Shown: piece after piece, positions 46,797 through 55,901 of the stretch
Numbering within the stretch: position 1 is the first letter of the stretch
Layout: each line of letters begins with the position of its first letter
Virus record (IMG/VR): IMGVR_UViG_3300017917_002938
Span: 99,544 to 163,543 of that record
DNA: 64,000 nucleotides
Direction: 5' to 3' (one strand)
From: a virus
Notes under the pieces: model-generated
The model's input: only the letters and a program-made list of their open reading frames with translations
What the model was told of the DNA's origin: nothing
Databases searched by the model: none
Position numbers and translations under genes: made by a program

Positions 46797-48252
46797 TATC
46801 TCTCCTGATATTTACTGAGTAAATTTTATAGTTAAATTTTTCTTCGTTGTAGATTTTCATTCGCTCAGCAAAGTGTAATAGAGTATAATTTTTCTTTGAC
46901 TTCCAGGATAGGTCGTCGGCGATATCATACAATACTGCCTCAGTTTTGAACTCTCCAAGTCTAAGGCCGCGGCCAATAGATTGCAAGGTTCTTATGCGCG
47001 ATTTCGAAGGGCTTGCAAATATAACGTTATGTAGGTTCTTAATATTAATACCAGTTGAGAACGTACCATAGGATGCTATGAGAATAGCGTTTTTTGTTTC
47101 TTCAACAGCCTTACGAATATCTTCTCTTACCATACCGTCTATATTACCATCCACATAGAAAACATTACTATGTGTTGTCCCTTGTTTAACCGTGTTATAC
47201 AAGGTTTGTCCTTGGGCTATAGTCTTGAATAAGACCAGTGTGTTCCCCTTGAGAGACATTGAGAGATTAGAGATAAAGTCGTTTCTCGAGTCAGATGTAG
47301 CTATAAAGTCCGACTCCGTTTGATAATCACTCTTAGAGTATTGTTTTTTAGTATCTTCATCCCAATTCAATACTATAGCTTTTATATTAAGCTCGGATAC
47401 ATGTCCTTGTTCCATTAGTTCGGATGTGGTGATAATTTTTCTTACCGGTCCAAACAATCCTTCAAGAACTAATTTATTGGTATGAGCGCCGTCTAAGGTT
47501 CCGGTAAAACCAAAACGATAAGGAGTGTTAATCATCTTGGTCATTATACCAACTAAAGACTTTGCTTTAAATTGATGAGCCTCATCTCCTACTACACAAT
47601 GAAATTGCTCAAACCAAGACTTGGGCATTTTGTAAATAGATTGCCAAGTAGTAACTACTATAGGCTCATCGGTAAGTTTTTCTTGACCGGAAAATATTTT
47701 ATGCACTCTATTTTCATCAAAACCATAATCACCGAAGTCAGTAGCCATCTGGTGAACTAGTGACGTGGTTGGTACAATGATTAATATTTTTGATTCTTTG
47801 TGCATGAACATTCTGCACAGTAAATAAATTATTAGTGACTTGCCTGAGGCGGTAGGAGATAATAATAATGCCCTTCCTTTTCTTACTGCGTGTACAAAGG
47901 CGTCTATTTGATAGTCTCTGGGAGGTAGGGTAAGAGTTTTAAGCTTTGAGATGAATTGCTGGGCTTCGGCCAAACTAAAATTAAAGTCACTAAAATCGCC
48001 AGAGTCGATAAAATCAATCTCATACTCTCTTTCTTTCGCAAACTTTTCTATGTGATGGGTTAGACCTCTGTAAATAAGTCTAGTAGCAGTAGAGAATAAT
48101 CTAATCTTCCCATCCCATTGGCGTCTTTTCACCTTAGGTGAGAACCTTGCATTAGGTACATCAAAAGTAAAATACTCAGCCATCTCCATTGCAACGTCTG
48201 GGTCGCAATGTACTTTGTTATATACTTCGGAGTACTTTTCTAATTTAATCAT
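46771..48252 (-). CDS. uvsW: UvsW helicase (SF2)
   Basis: A 493-residue superfamily 2 helicase with Walker A PTASGKS near residues 137-143, DEAH box VVGDEAHQF near 230-238, FGFTGTLDG near 252-260 and motif VI SIGRGLRLGE near 426-435. It unwinds R-loops and branched DNA, moving the phage from origin-dependent to recombination-dependent replication. Confidence 0.94.
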   Translation of the reverse strand: MIKLEKYSEVYNKVHCDPDVAMEMAEYFTFDVPNARFSPKVKRRQWDGKIRLFSTATRLIYRGLTHHIEKFAKEREYEIDFIDSGDFSDFNFSLAEAQQFISKLKTLTLPPRDYQIDAFVHAVRKGRALLLSPTASGKSLIIYLLCRMFMHKESKILIIVPTTSLVHQMATDFGDYGFDENRVHKIFSGQEKLTDEPIVVTTWQSIYKMPKSWFEQFHCVVGDEAHQFKAKSLVGIMTKMINTPYRFGFTGTLDGAHTNKLVLEGLFGPVRKIITTSELMEQGHVSELNIKAIVLNWDEDTKKQYSKSDYQTESDFIATSDSRNDFISNLSMSLKGNTLVLFKTIAQGQTLYNTVKQGTTHSNVFYVDGNIDGMVREDIRKAVEETKNAILIASYGTFSTGINIKNLHNVIFASPSKSRIRTLQSIGRGLRLGEFKTEAVLYDIADDLSWKSKKNYTLLHFAERMKIYNEEKFNYKIYSVNIRRDNGIFNKIN

Positions 48253-48683
48253 GCACCAACTTTAAACTTTTCCCAATCGATTGCAGATTTTATTTGATAC
48301 CCTCTTGCAGGGAGGGATTTAATAATACTTTCAACAAAATCAACTTTGTCTCGTTGAAACTCAAGCCTCACATTAAGGTTAACAATGTCGTCATCACTTT
48401 CAAGATACATTGGAATATCTGAACGTAGTATTTTTAACGGGTTAGGTTCCCAGTTACGTTCTTTGAGTTCTTCTTCACTTATTGTTCCTGCGTACCATTC
48501 ATACTTGGCACGTTTGAGATTGATCATTTTATACTCTAACTGTCGCATCTGTGAGCGCTCAGCTGAATACATTTGATAGTATTTGGAATGTAGTTGTGGG
48601 ATACGTAATGACTCTTCACCTAACTCTGTACGATCTATGCAAGCGTCGCGTTCCCAATGTTGCTGAATTTCTTCTAGTTTCAT
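48249..48683 (-). CDS. uvsY: UvsY recombination mediator
   Basis: A 144-residue helical protein, close to T4 UvsY (137 aa), with the N-terminal LEEIQQHWERDACID helix and the YQMYSAERSQMRQLEYKM helix that match the family. It loads UvsX on gp32-covered single strands. It starts an early operon with uvsW. Confidence 0.88.
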   Translation of the reverse strand: MKLEEIQQHWERDACIDRTELGEESLRIPQLHSKYYQMYSAERSQMRQLEYKMINLKRAKYEWYAGTISEEELKERNWEPNPLKILRSDIPMYLESDDDIVNLNVRLEFQRDKVDFVESIIKSLPARGYQIKSAIDWEKFKVGA

Positions 48684-48709
48684 GCTCTACTCACGTTAAA
48701 ATAATTAAT

Positions 48710-48738
48710 ATTATAGACTATCACCTACATTAAATCAA
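48710..48738 (-). promoter_or_regulatory. Early sigma70-type promoter before uvsY
   Basis: Minus strand TTGATT, 17 bp, TATAAT with TAATGTAG spacer start. Upstream edge overlaps the stop region of the tail-tube-like gene. Confidence 0.85.
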
Positions 48739-49266
48739 ATATTCTATATCATAACCTTGTATGTTAAACGAACAAGAAGCTTTGACATATTGTACGTCAT
48801 CATCTGTGGAACTGAAGTTAATGTCAGTAAGAGTAACTGGATAGATGTTTCTAAAATTAATATTAATGATTGGGTTTTTTGCACTTGATAAAACCGTTAA
48901 GGTTGCATCAGAGTAAACCCCTGGACCGTCACCTGAACTTGTATCATAAGTTTTTCCTGCAACAGCTTTATATTGATCGAAAGAGTCAGGAAATCCAATC
49001 CCTTTAATCCAATCTAGTATCTCTTTGTAGTTACGAAGCTCTTCATCCACTAAGAAATCTATTTGTAGAACCCCGTATATGATGTGATCACCCGCTAGTG
49101 GTAGTCTAGAGAAGGGGGTAGGTACTACTGTTTCTCCCAAGGATACTGAAGGGATATTAACAGTTTGAACGGCATAGTTCGTACTCGGTGTTCGTTTAAT
49201 TTGAAACTTGAACCCAAGCGGAGAAAGCCAGTTCTTATTTGTTGGAATATTTGAAATTGCACTCAT
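48730..49266 (-). CDS. Tail-tube-like virion protein (gp19 family)
   Basis: A 178-residue protein. FQIKRTPSTNYAVQTVNIPS near 20-39 followed by PFSRLPLAGDHI, and the Y-P-V-x-L-T-D-I-x-F ending resemble the fold of gp19-like tail tube or baseplate tube-initiator proteins; gp19 itself is at 55322-55873. It may cap or start the tube. Function inferred from fold pattern. Confidence 0.68.
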   Translation of the reverse strand: MSAISNIPTNKNWLSPLGFKFQIKRTPSTNYAVQTVNIPSVSLGETVVPTPFSRLPLAGDHIIYGVLQIDFLVDEELRNYKEILDWIKGIGFPDSFDQYKAVAGKTYDTSSGDGPGVYSDATLTVLSSAKNPIININFRNIYPVTLTDINFSSTDDDVQYVKASCSFNIQGYDIEYLI

Positions 49267-49280
49267 GATAGTATTTAGGC

Positions 49281-49308
49281 AAAAAAAAGTCCCGCCGAAG
49301 CGGGACTT
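49281..49308 (-). terminator. Rho-independent terminator after gene 23
   Basis: AAGTCCCGC/GCGGGACTT hairpin with a short loop (49287-49308), followed by a run of eight T on the minus strand. It closes the capsid transcript. Confidence 0.92.
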
Positions 49309-49345
49309 AAAACTGCGTTGTTATAGTTTTTATATACGCAACTGA

Positions 49346-50689
49346 TTACATCAGGTTGTTAACTAGAACACGGCGGTAGTACACGTTCGAGTTCTCAGTG
49401 ATTGCGCCTAGACCAGCGCTTGAACCTTCAGCAAATGGGTTTGCAACCATACCGTAACGGGTCTTGAAACCAATCTTTGGTTGGAAGGTGTCTTGGTCAA
49501 CTGCACGAACCATTTGTAGAGGAACGTATGGGCAGTAGAACAGACCGGCGTCAAATGCTGACGAACCCTTATAACCCATCAGGAAGAAGTTTCCTGTTGA
49601 ATATGGGTCGATGTAAACACGTAGACGACCGTTTAGAACACCAGCGAATGTTGCGCCAGTATCATCAACTTGTAGGTTGTTGCTGTTTAGAGCAGGAGCG
49701 TAATCAAGAACACCAGCCATTTGCAGAGCAGACGCTACGTCTGAAGAGCAAAGAACGATGTTACCTTTACCTCTACGAGTATCTTTGGCAATCTTGTTCG
49801 CTTCTCTTTCGAGTTGGAACATCAAGCCTTTGAACTTCTCAACAGACCAACGACCGTTAGAGTCGGTGTCAAGGTCGAAAATACCAGCAGATGTTGTACC
49901 TTCTGTAGCACCACGAACACCGGTGATGTAGATTGTACGAACAACTTCGCGGTTAATTTCAGCAAGAATTTCTGAAGACAGAATGTTAGACAATTCTGTT
50001 TCAGCATCTAGACCGTGGATAGCACGTAGATCTTGTGCTAATTCCATGGTGTATTCAGCTTTTAGAGCACGTGACTTAGCAGTTACGCTAACTTTCTCGA
50101 TAGAGAAAGCCATTTGTGGGAATGTTAACGAGCTGTTTGAGCCAAGATATTCTGCAGAAGAAGTTGGCATACCTTCTGCATAGTTAACGTTAGCAGATTG
50201 TGCTAGCAATGTGGTGTTAGCACCGGAACCAAGTGCACCTAGATGAGTATTACCTAGTTGGTTACCACCGCCTTTTAGTGTAGAGAAGGCTGTGTTAACT
50301 TCACCGTAGAATGTCTCACCACCGGTTTGGTTAGCGTAACGAGCGCGCATTGCGAAGATAAGACCGGTAGGACCTGTCATTGGCTGAACGCCGCAGATGT
50401 CATACGCGATCAAGTTAGGCATCGCACGACGAACCAAGCTGATTAGAACTGGGTCGAATGTGTCGATAGATGTTGCACCATCGCCGGCTTGTACGGAGTT
50501 AACAGGCTGTCCTGCTTCAAACAGCGTCTGACCACCACCTGCAACACGAGTAGCTTCGCGAAGAGCTTTCTCGGTGTTTTCTAGGATAGTAGCAGTTACT
50601 GCTCGCTTGTGCGCATCCTTGATTGGCTCAAGATCTGCATGCTCAAGTACAGGCTGCCATTTTTTTTGAATTTCTTCATTTAGTAACAT
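49346..50689 (-). CDS. 23: Major capsid protein gp23
   Basis: A 447-residue HK97-fold capsid protein: after a Lys/Glu-rich N-terminal piece there is a likely prohead-protease cleavage site TLFE|AGQ at residues 55-61 (the L-x-E rule of gp21), then LVRRAMPNLIAYDICGVQPMTGPTG, highly conserved in T4-like capsids. Mature protein about 389 residues. Driven by a late promoter at 50726. Confidence 0.97.
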   Translation of the reverse strand: MLLNEEIQKKWQPVLEHADLEPIKDAHKRAVTATILENTEKALREATRVAGGGQTLFEAGQPVNSVQAGDGATSIDTFDPVLISLVRRAMPNLIAYDICGVQPMTGPTGLIFAMRARYANQTGGETFYGEVNTAFSTLKGGGNQLGNTHLGALGSGANTTLLAQSANVNYAEGMPTSSAEYLGSNSSLTFPQMAFSIEKVSVTAKSRALKAEYTMELAQDLRAIHGLDAETELSNILSSEILAEINREVVRTIYITGVRGATEGTTSAGIFDLDTDSNGRWSVEKFKGLMFQLEREANKIAKDTRRGKGNIVLCSSDVASALQMAGVLDYAPALNSNNLQVDDTGATFAGVLNGRLRVYIDPYSTGNFFLMGYKGSSAFDAGLFYCPYVPLQMVRAVDQDTFQPKIGFKTRYGMVANPFAEGSSAGLGAITENSNVYYRRVLVNNLM

Positions 50690-50725
50690 GTGAGTTTCCC
50701 CTTCCTTGTTTAATTGGGCTATTTT

Positions 50726-50733
50726 TATTTATA
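50726..50733 (-). promoter_or_regulatory. T4-type late promoter of gene 23
   Basis: Minus strand TATAAATA about 37 bases before the gp23 ATG. Confidence 0.85.
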
Positions 50734-50737
50734 AAAA

Positions 50738-51706
50738 TTATTTCTTGATGGTTCGAGAAATAGCTTGCATATAGCGAGCAACACTAGGATCTACAGCAGA
50801 TTTATGAGGCTGTGTATCTTCTTGAATGTCGTCGATCTCGCTTTCAACAATATCGCTTCCTACCTTTTTAGCAACAAAATAGTTTTCTTTTACGATTTCT
50901 AGTTTGCGCTTGTAAGTCTCAGCGTCGTTATAATCAACGCCTTCGGCAAGTGTAGTGAATTTATCAACTTGGGTTGCGGTCAAGCCTTCTGCCACCTCGG
51001 AGAAAACAGCCTGTTTTTGATACTCATCAACAGCTTTTTTCATCTCGATATTGTCTTGTACTTGTTCATTAAGTTTCTGCTCTAGCTCTTCTACTTGGGC
51101 AGATAGCTCTCCGATTACATCAGCTTTTTCTTCTGGAACATCAATATAGTTTTCTTGGAACAATGTCTTCATACCTTCGATGAAGCTCTCTGTGATTTCT
51201 GTGCGTAGAGAGTGTTCAACGGCTAGTTCATTTTGCTCCATCCATTGTTCTACAACATAGTTAAGGTACTCATCAATTCGTTGGTTGGTTTCTTCAACGA
51301 ATTGAGCAACTTGCTCCTCTAGTTGTACTTGAGTTTCTTCTTCTAGTTCTGCTTTGATTTGCTCTACTCGAGCACTAACAGCAGCTTCGAAAATAGTAGT
51401 TGCTTTTTCTTTGAATTCCTCGGTAAGTTCTTCACCTTGGAAAAGAGCATCCATATCTTCTTTCATTGCAACTGATGCCTTGTTAGCAGCAGATTTATCT
51501 GCTCCTTGTTTGGTGTTAGTATCAGAATCAGTATCCTCAACGCCAGGGTTGTTAGGATCTTGAATCTTCTGCATTGGTTCACCATTAGAGAGATTAGACT
51601 TGGGTAGAGTAGCGCGAACGCCAGTTGGATCTGCAGTGGTTGATTTACCAGTTTCACCGCCACCAACCTCTAACTTTTCGTCTAGTTTTTGTTTTTGTTT
51701 CAACAT
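50738..51706 (-). CDS. 22: Prohead core scaffold gp22
   Basis: A 322-residue acidic, coiled-coil-rich protein placed between capsid and protease genes, as gp22 in T4. Long Glu/Gln/Lys helices (residues about 90-260) form the inner scaffold that is later digested by gp21. Confidence 0.88.
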   Translation of the reverse strand: MLKQKQKLDEKLEVGGGETGKSTTADPTGVRATLPKSNLSNGEPMQKIQDPNNPGVEDTDSDTNTKQGADKSAANKASVAMKEDMDALFQGEELTEEFKEKATTIFEAAVSARVEQIKAELEEETQVQLEEQVAQFVEETNQRIDEYLNYVVEQWMEQNELAVEHSLRTEITESFIEGMKTLFQENYIDVPEEKADVIGELSAQVEELEQKLNEQVQDNIEMKKAVDEYQKQAVFSEVAEGLTATQVDKFTTLAEGVDYNDAETYKRKLEIVKENYFVAKKVGSDIVESEIDDIQEDTQPHKSAVDPSVARYMQAISRTIKK

Positions 51707-51735
51707 GTTTGACTCCTGTATAGGGATTTATTTAC

Positions 51736-51743
51736 TATTTATA
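51736..51743 (-). promoter_or_regulatory. T4-type late promoter of gene 22
   Basis: Minus strand TATAAATA about 30 bases before the gp22 ATG. Confidence 0.82.
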
Positions 51744-51746
51744 CTT

Positions 51747-52403
51747 TTAAGCCTTTGATATCTTATTCAGGAAGTCTTCGAACAATCTTATCTTAACCTC
51801 ATTAAGATTGCGAGAAGAAGTACGTGTAATTTCGTGCTTCATTTCTTCAATCTTTTGAGCTTTTAAGATTCCGTTGTCCCAGACCCACTCAACACCTTCC
51901 ATGATCCCGCGTACAAACGCGTCCGGCGCGGATGGATCAGCTACGATATCAGCAGCGGTGGCAAGGTAGAAATCATTTTGTACTTCCATTACGCCATTTC
52001 TCTCTTTTAGAGTTCCCATTCCTCTAGAAGAAACACCCAGGCATGCACCTTCGCCAATTAAATTTTTAACGATGTTACCATATGGTGTGTCCATGATCTT
52101 GGCTTTACCGATAACATCGTTACCCTCCATACGGAGTTCCTTGATCATGTGTGATACTCGCTCTAGATTAATTGTAGGACCAGATGGGTGGCCTAACTCT
52201 CCATAAGCGCGATTCTTTTCAACATACTCTTTATTGTAGCGGCCAACCTCTTGTTCCATGATTGATTTGCCGTACTTACGGTTGTTGCGGTTGACCCTTT
52301 CGGTCTGCATGAATATACCTTCAATGTAGTAGTCTTTTTGCCCAGACTCTTTTTGTTCTACAATGGTTTGTACATTTTCTACTAATTCGGTAAATAGCTT
52401 CAT
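51747..52403 (-). CDS. 21: Prohead protease gp21
   Basis: A 218-residue serine protease with His in ELGHPSG (near residues 67-73) and Ser in LGVSSRGMG (near 124-132), motifs of the T4/HK97-like prohead proteases. It cleaves gp23 and the scaffold during head maturation. Confidence 0.93.
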   Translation of the reverse strand: MKLFTELVENVQTIVEQKESGQKDYYIEGIFMQTERVNRNNRKYGKSIMEQEVGRYNKEYVEKNRAYGELGHPSGPTINLERVSHMIKELRMEGNDVIGKAKIMDTPYGNIVKNLIGEGACLGVSSRGMGTLKERNGVMEVQNDFYLATAADIVADPSAPDAFVRGIMEGVEWVWDNGILKAQKIEEMKHEITRTSSRNLNEVKIRLFEDFLNKISKA

Positions 52404-52412
52404 TTGTTATCC

Positions 52413-52691
52413 TTAATAGTACCCGATTGGTACTGCAAGCACTTTACCGGAAGAAGAAGTATTTGATTCAAAAGTATCTGTTGGATCTTTTATAAGGAAA
52501 ACTTCATCGCCTCCTTGACCGGCTTTATTAATAGTAATGGTACCTAGTACATTATTGCTAGAATCTCTTTGAGTAATAAGAAAAGCTGCTGCACTATCGG
52601 TATTAATCATTCTGATAAGTGAGCCAAGTGCAACAGTGTTAGCTGTATTAGCTAAAGATATTTCTGAGCCTTTCAGCTTAATATCAGCCAT
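52413..52691 (-). CDS. Small beta-rich structural-looking protein (92 aa)
   Basis: A 92-residue protein of Ser/Thr/Gly-rich beta strands, without Cys. ATG at 52691 is preferred to one five codons earlier. Its place among head genes suggests a virion or assembly part; no family named. Confidence 0.62.
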   Translation of the reverse strand: MADIKLKGSEISLANTANTVALGSLIRMINTDSAAAFLITQRDSSNNVLGTITINKAGQGGDEVFLIKDPTDTFESNTSSSGKVLAVPIGYY

Positions 52692-53493
52692 TGACTTGCT
52701 CCTCAATCAGAGAGAGAAGTTCATCTGATTGTCCAGATTCAATTATTTCAATCATAGCTTGTTGATTTTCTTCTGACAATTCAGCATATAGTTCTAATAG
52801 CTTAATGGTAGAATCATTAACCTCTGTTTCTTCTCTCATTTTTACTGGTTGTGGAGGCTTAGCATACTCGCCGTTTTCCAAAACTCTATCATGAATGTCT
52901 TGTAGTGAGCGATGAATGTCTTTCATTGTGCCTACATGGCCCCAATGGGCTTGACCACTAGTATATGTACTCTTGGTACTTACAGCACTTTTATGTTTAT
53001 TTAAACCTGTTTGAATGTTCTTCAACAGTTTTGCAGTATCAGCATGATACTTTAAATACTGGGCATGAGCTTCTGGCCCTTCTTTAATTTCTGTTTCTTC
53101 AGAAGTAGGAGCAACTCCAACTACTCGATCATGGGCACGTTGCAATGATTGAACATTTTTCTTAACTTTATCTTTTGAAGGATATTTGTTAGAGTAGATA
53201 TTGTCCATTTTCTTAGCAATGTATGATTTCAGAGTAGAACGCTTTAGCTCGTCAATCTGTTCTTGATCCTCTTCTTGGTCAATCTCTTCATATACTTTTT
53301 CATCCTCTTTAGGATTATATCCATGACCTTCATCTGAGCGATTGATAGCCTTTACATTAGTACCCTGGAATACATCATCTCCGTTACCATTAGCATCTTT
53401 TGTTTTAACAACAATGTGCTTGTCTTTAAATTTTTTTTCGTCTCCGGCTTTTGGCTCGTAGACTTCAAGCATTTTCTTGAGTGTCTTCTTCAT
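52684..53493 (-). CDS. Prohead-core-type protein, gp68-like position (269 aa)
   Basis: A 269-residue highly charged protein with Lys/Asp/Glu-rich helices. Located between gene 21 and the gp67-like gene, where T4 has gene 68. Longer than T4 gp68 (141 aa); assignment is by position and composition only. Overlaps the gp67-like gene by 29 bases. Confidence 0.65.
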   Translation of the reverse strand: MKKTLKKMLEVYEPKAGDEKKFKDKHIVVKTKDANGNGDDVFQGTNVKAINRSDEGHGYNPKEDEKVYEEIDQEEDQEQIDELKRSTLKSYIAKKMDNIYSNKYPSKDKVKKNVQSLQRAHDRVVGVAPTSEETEIKEGPEAHAQYLKYHADTAKLLKNIQTGLNKHKSAVSTKSTYTSGQAHWGHVGTMKDIHRSLQDIHDRVLENGEYAKPPQPVKMREETEVNDSTIKLLELYAELSEENQQAMIEIIESGQSDELLSLIEEQVNG

Positions 53494-53686
53494 TTTCTTC
53501 CCCTGATTGTTCTTCATCGGAAACCTCTTCTTGCGAAGCGTTAAATAAAGCACTTGCAATCTGAGCACGGCGCTCTTGTACGGCATCGTACACTTTACCG
53601 AGCATTAGACTGTTGAAGTGATTTCCAAATTCTACAGGCTGTGATTCGACTGCAGTGGTAATTAAATCGTTAATAGTTGATTCCAT
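53465..53686 (-). CDS. 67: Prohead core protein gp67-like (73 aa)
   Basis: A 73-residue protein with a helical N-terminal half and a very acidic tail (SDEEQSGEENEEDTQEN), the composition of T4 gp67 (80 aa), and the right place after portal gene 20. ATG at 53686 is preferred to one four codons earlier. Confidence 0.72.
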   Translation of the reverse strand: MESTINDLITTAVESQPVEFGNHFNSLMLGKVYDAVQERRAQIASALFNASQEEVSDEEQSGEENEEDTQENA

Positions 53687-53701
53687 ATATTTCTCCAATA
53701 A

Positions 53702-53711
53702 TATTTATTTA
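53702..53711 (-). promoter_or_regulatory. Possible variant late promoter before the gp67-like gene
   Basis: Minus strand AATAAATAAATA, one base from the TATAAATA consensus, about 20 bases before the start. Confidence 0.45.
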
Positions 53712-55280
53712 TTGTTGCTCTTGAGGGGGTAGCTCGGGCTCCTGGCCTGGCTGTCCTAGCTGTTCCGGTGGACGATATTGAACTAGCTCCATTTCCTCTG
53801 CAATCTCTTCATCCAATTCTTCAATATCTTCCTCAGTTTGTCTGAGTATATTTTTACGTATCCAAGTATGAGAGTAATATTTACCTGCAAACTGAGAAAC
53901 GTCTTGAAGAACAGATAAACGCTCTTTCATAACATCAATCTCTTTTAATTCAGCAAAGAAATTATCTTTAGCGTAATCAAAGCGAATCAACTGATGAAAT
54001 TCTTTCCAATCATCTTGAGTGATAACTCCTTTAAGCACTAATTGTTTTTCTAAGGCTTTAAGGAACAAATGAGAAAATCTTGCTCTTAGTCTGTTAACAA
54101 ACTTTGCAAATTTAACTTCATCACGAGTAATTTCTGTAGAGCGACCTACGTTAAAAGCAGTTTCAGTGTTAAGTCTAGAAGCAGGTACGTTTAATGAGGC
54201 AAGAAGTACCTTTTTAAAATACTCAACGTCTGTCATCTCTCCTAAATTTTGTCCAGCAGGAAGAGTAGTAATCTCTGTTCCTCTATTGCCTTCTCGACGA
54301 GGTAGCCAATAGTCTTCCAACATGGTCATAAATTTACGATCGTCTCTTATTTCTCCAGTTGACTGATCATAAACTACTTTATTCTTATGTCTGATCATCA
54401 TATCACGGAGGTATTGTTCAGCCTTCATTTTTGGAAGGTTACCTACGTCAATATAAAATATTCTTCTTTCAGGTGCTCTTGATACTCTATAAATTATAGT
54501 TGCATCTTCTAGAGTACGTAGCTGGTTAAGAGGCTTAATAGCCTTATGTAAATAGGAAAGAACAACCGAGTTGTTTTTATCCATTAAACCAGACGTACAA
54601 TGTATTACGCTATCTTTAGCAATTCTAAGCCCGGTAGTTCCTCCGGTAGCAAAATTAGGGTTACCTGCGCCCCAATTAGACTTATCATTGTATATGTAAT
54701 ATTCTCTTTCCGTTGAAGGAAGAGTTGCTTGTGTACGCGGGTCTTTTTTCTTTTTTACCTCTCGTATCTTTCTCATTTTACGAGGGTCAACATATCTCAG
54801 TTCTTTAATACCTGCACGAGGATCTTTTTCATCTATAACTACGTGATAGTACATTCGACCGTCTATATACCATCTTCTAAATAATTCGTATGATTGATTA
54901 CGGAAGTTAAGTAGCTCTAAAATATTATCAAATTCTTCTTTGATAAGCTTCTTAACGTTTGCTCCAGTCTTAAGATCATCTACGTTTATTTGTACTATAG
55001 GTTCTTCTGGCTCTTGAACTATTGCTTCATTAACAATATCATCAACCGCAGAGTCAACCTCTGGGTGCTGGGCCATTTCTCTATATCTTGTAACTAGCTC
55101 GGCCTCAGACTTAGCACTGCCTTCTAGATCAACATATGTGCCATAAACTCCCCCAGCCGCAACTACTACGGCGCCATCATCATATTCGTCCTGTTTAGGA
55201 ACGAACGACTTCTCACGCTCTTGTATTTGAGCTTCTTCTTGGGGTTTGCGGCGTATTTCAAAACCGAATAACTCTGCCAT
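53709..55280 (-). CDS. 20: Portal protein gp20
   Basis: A 523-residue portal, size of T4 gp20 (524 aa), with [26 protein letters not shown] near residues 60-85 and [41 protein letters not shown] region, both highly conserved. Dodecamer at the head vertex through which DNA is packaged. Confidence 0.96.
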   Translation of the reverse strand: [523 protein letters not shown]

Positions 55281-55296
55281 AATATCCTCAATAAAT

Positions 55297-55316
55297 GGGC
55301 GGCACTAATGCCGCCC
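55297..55316 (-). terminator. Hairpin terminator after gene 19
   Basis: GGGCGGCA/TGCCGCCC, eight pairs and a four-base loop, followed on the minus strand by ATTTATT. Weak T run, so partial read-through into gene 20 is likely. Confidence 0.75.
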
Positions 55317-55321
55317 TGTTC

Positions 55322-55873
55322 TTACGCGCCGCCGGCGCTACCAGTTGTACCACCAACTACTTCATGATAGTCGTATTGGAAGGTAACTGTAAATTCTTCA
55401 ATCACATCAGTAGAGTTCCAATCAACATCAATACCAGAAATTTCTGATGGGTAAATACCTACAAATTGATATGTTCTGATTGGATTACCAGTTTTAGAAT
55501 ACTGAGTCACTTGTGCTTGTGACTTGTATAGGTTTGGTGAAGATGAACCAAATTCTCTTAAGTTACCTGCAAGAGATTGAATCTTGTTCGACCATTCTTC
55601 CATTGCGTTGCGGATTAAAAAGTCCTCATCATTAATTACTGTAACAGTCCATTGTCCGAATGTTCTATCTCCAGCTAGTCTAATCTTTCTACCAAAATAA
55701 GGTACTTCTATTGTACCTAAAGTAGATGGAGGAATTTGAGCTGCTCTTACCAAGAAAGGTACCTTGATGTCTGCAGCTGAGTTAGCTGGGTTAGTAATCG
55801 CTACTTGGAAAAGGCTATTTCTAGCCCCTCCCAATGTTAGTTGACTTCTAATCTCGTTTACATTAAATGCCAT
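55322..55873 (-). CDS. 19: Tail tube protein gp19
   Basis: A 183-residue protein with FNVNEIRSQLTLGGARNSLFQVAITNP start, PYFGRKIRLAGDRTFGQWTVTVINDED and Y-PSEISGID end, conserved in T4-like tubes. Polymerises into the inner tail tube. Confidence 0.93.
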   Translation of the reverse strand: MAFNVNEIRSQLTLGGARNSLFQVAITNPANSAADIKVPFLVRAAQIPPSTLGTIEVPYFGRKIRLAGDRTFGQWTVTVINDEDFLIRNAMEEWSNKIQSLAGNLREFGSSSPNLYKSQAQVTQYSKTGNPIRTYQFVGIYPSEISGIDVDWNSTDVIEEFTVTFQYDYHEVVGGTTGSAGGA

Positions 55874-55901
55874 GTTTGTTCTCCTTGTCCTTAGTTATTT
55901 A

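Noticed and set aside
49266-49280. CCTAAATA as late promoter of the tail-tube-like gene at 48730-49266
   Set aside because: It is only about six bases from the ATG, which would give a transcript lacking any ribosome binding site.
49477-49833. Plus-strand 118-codon frame inside gene 23
   Set aside because: Antisense shadow of the capsid gene with no start context of its own.
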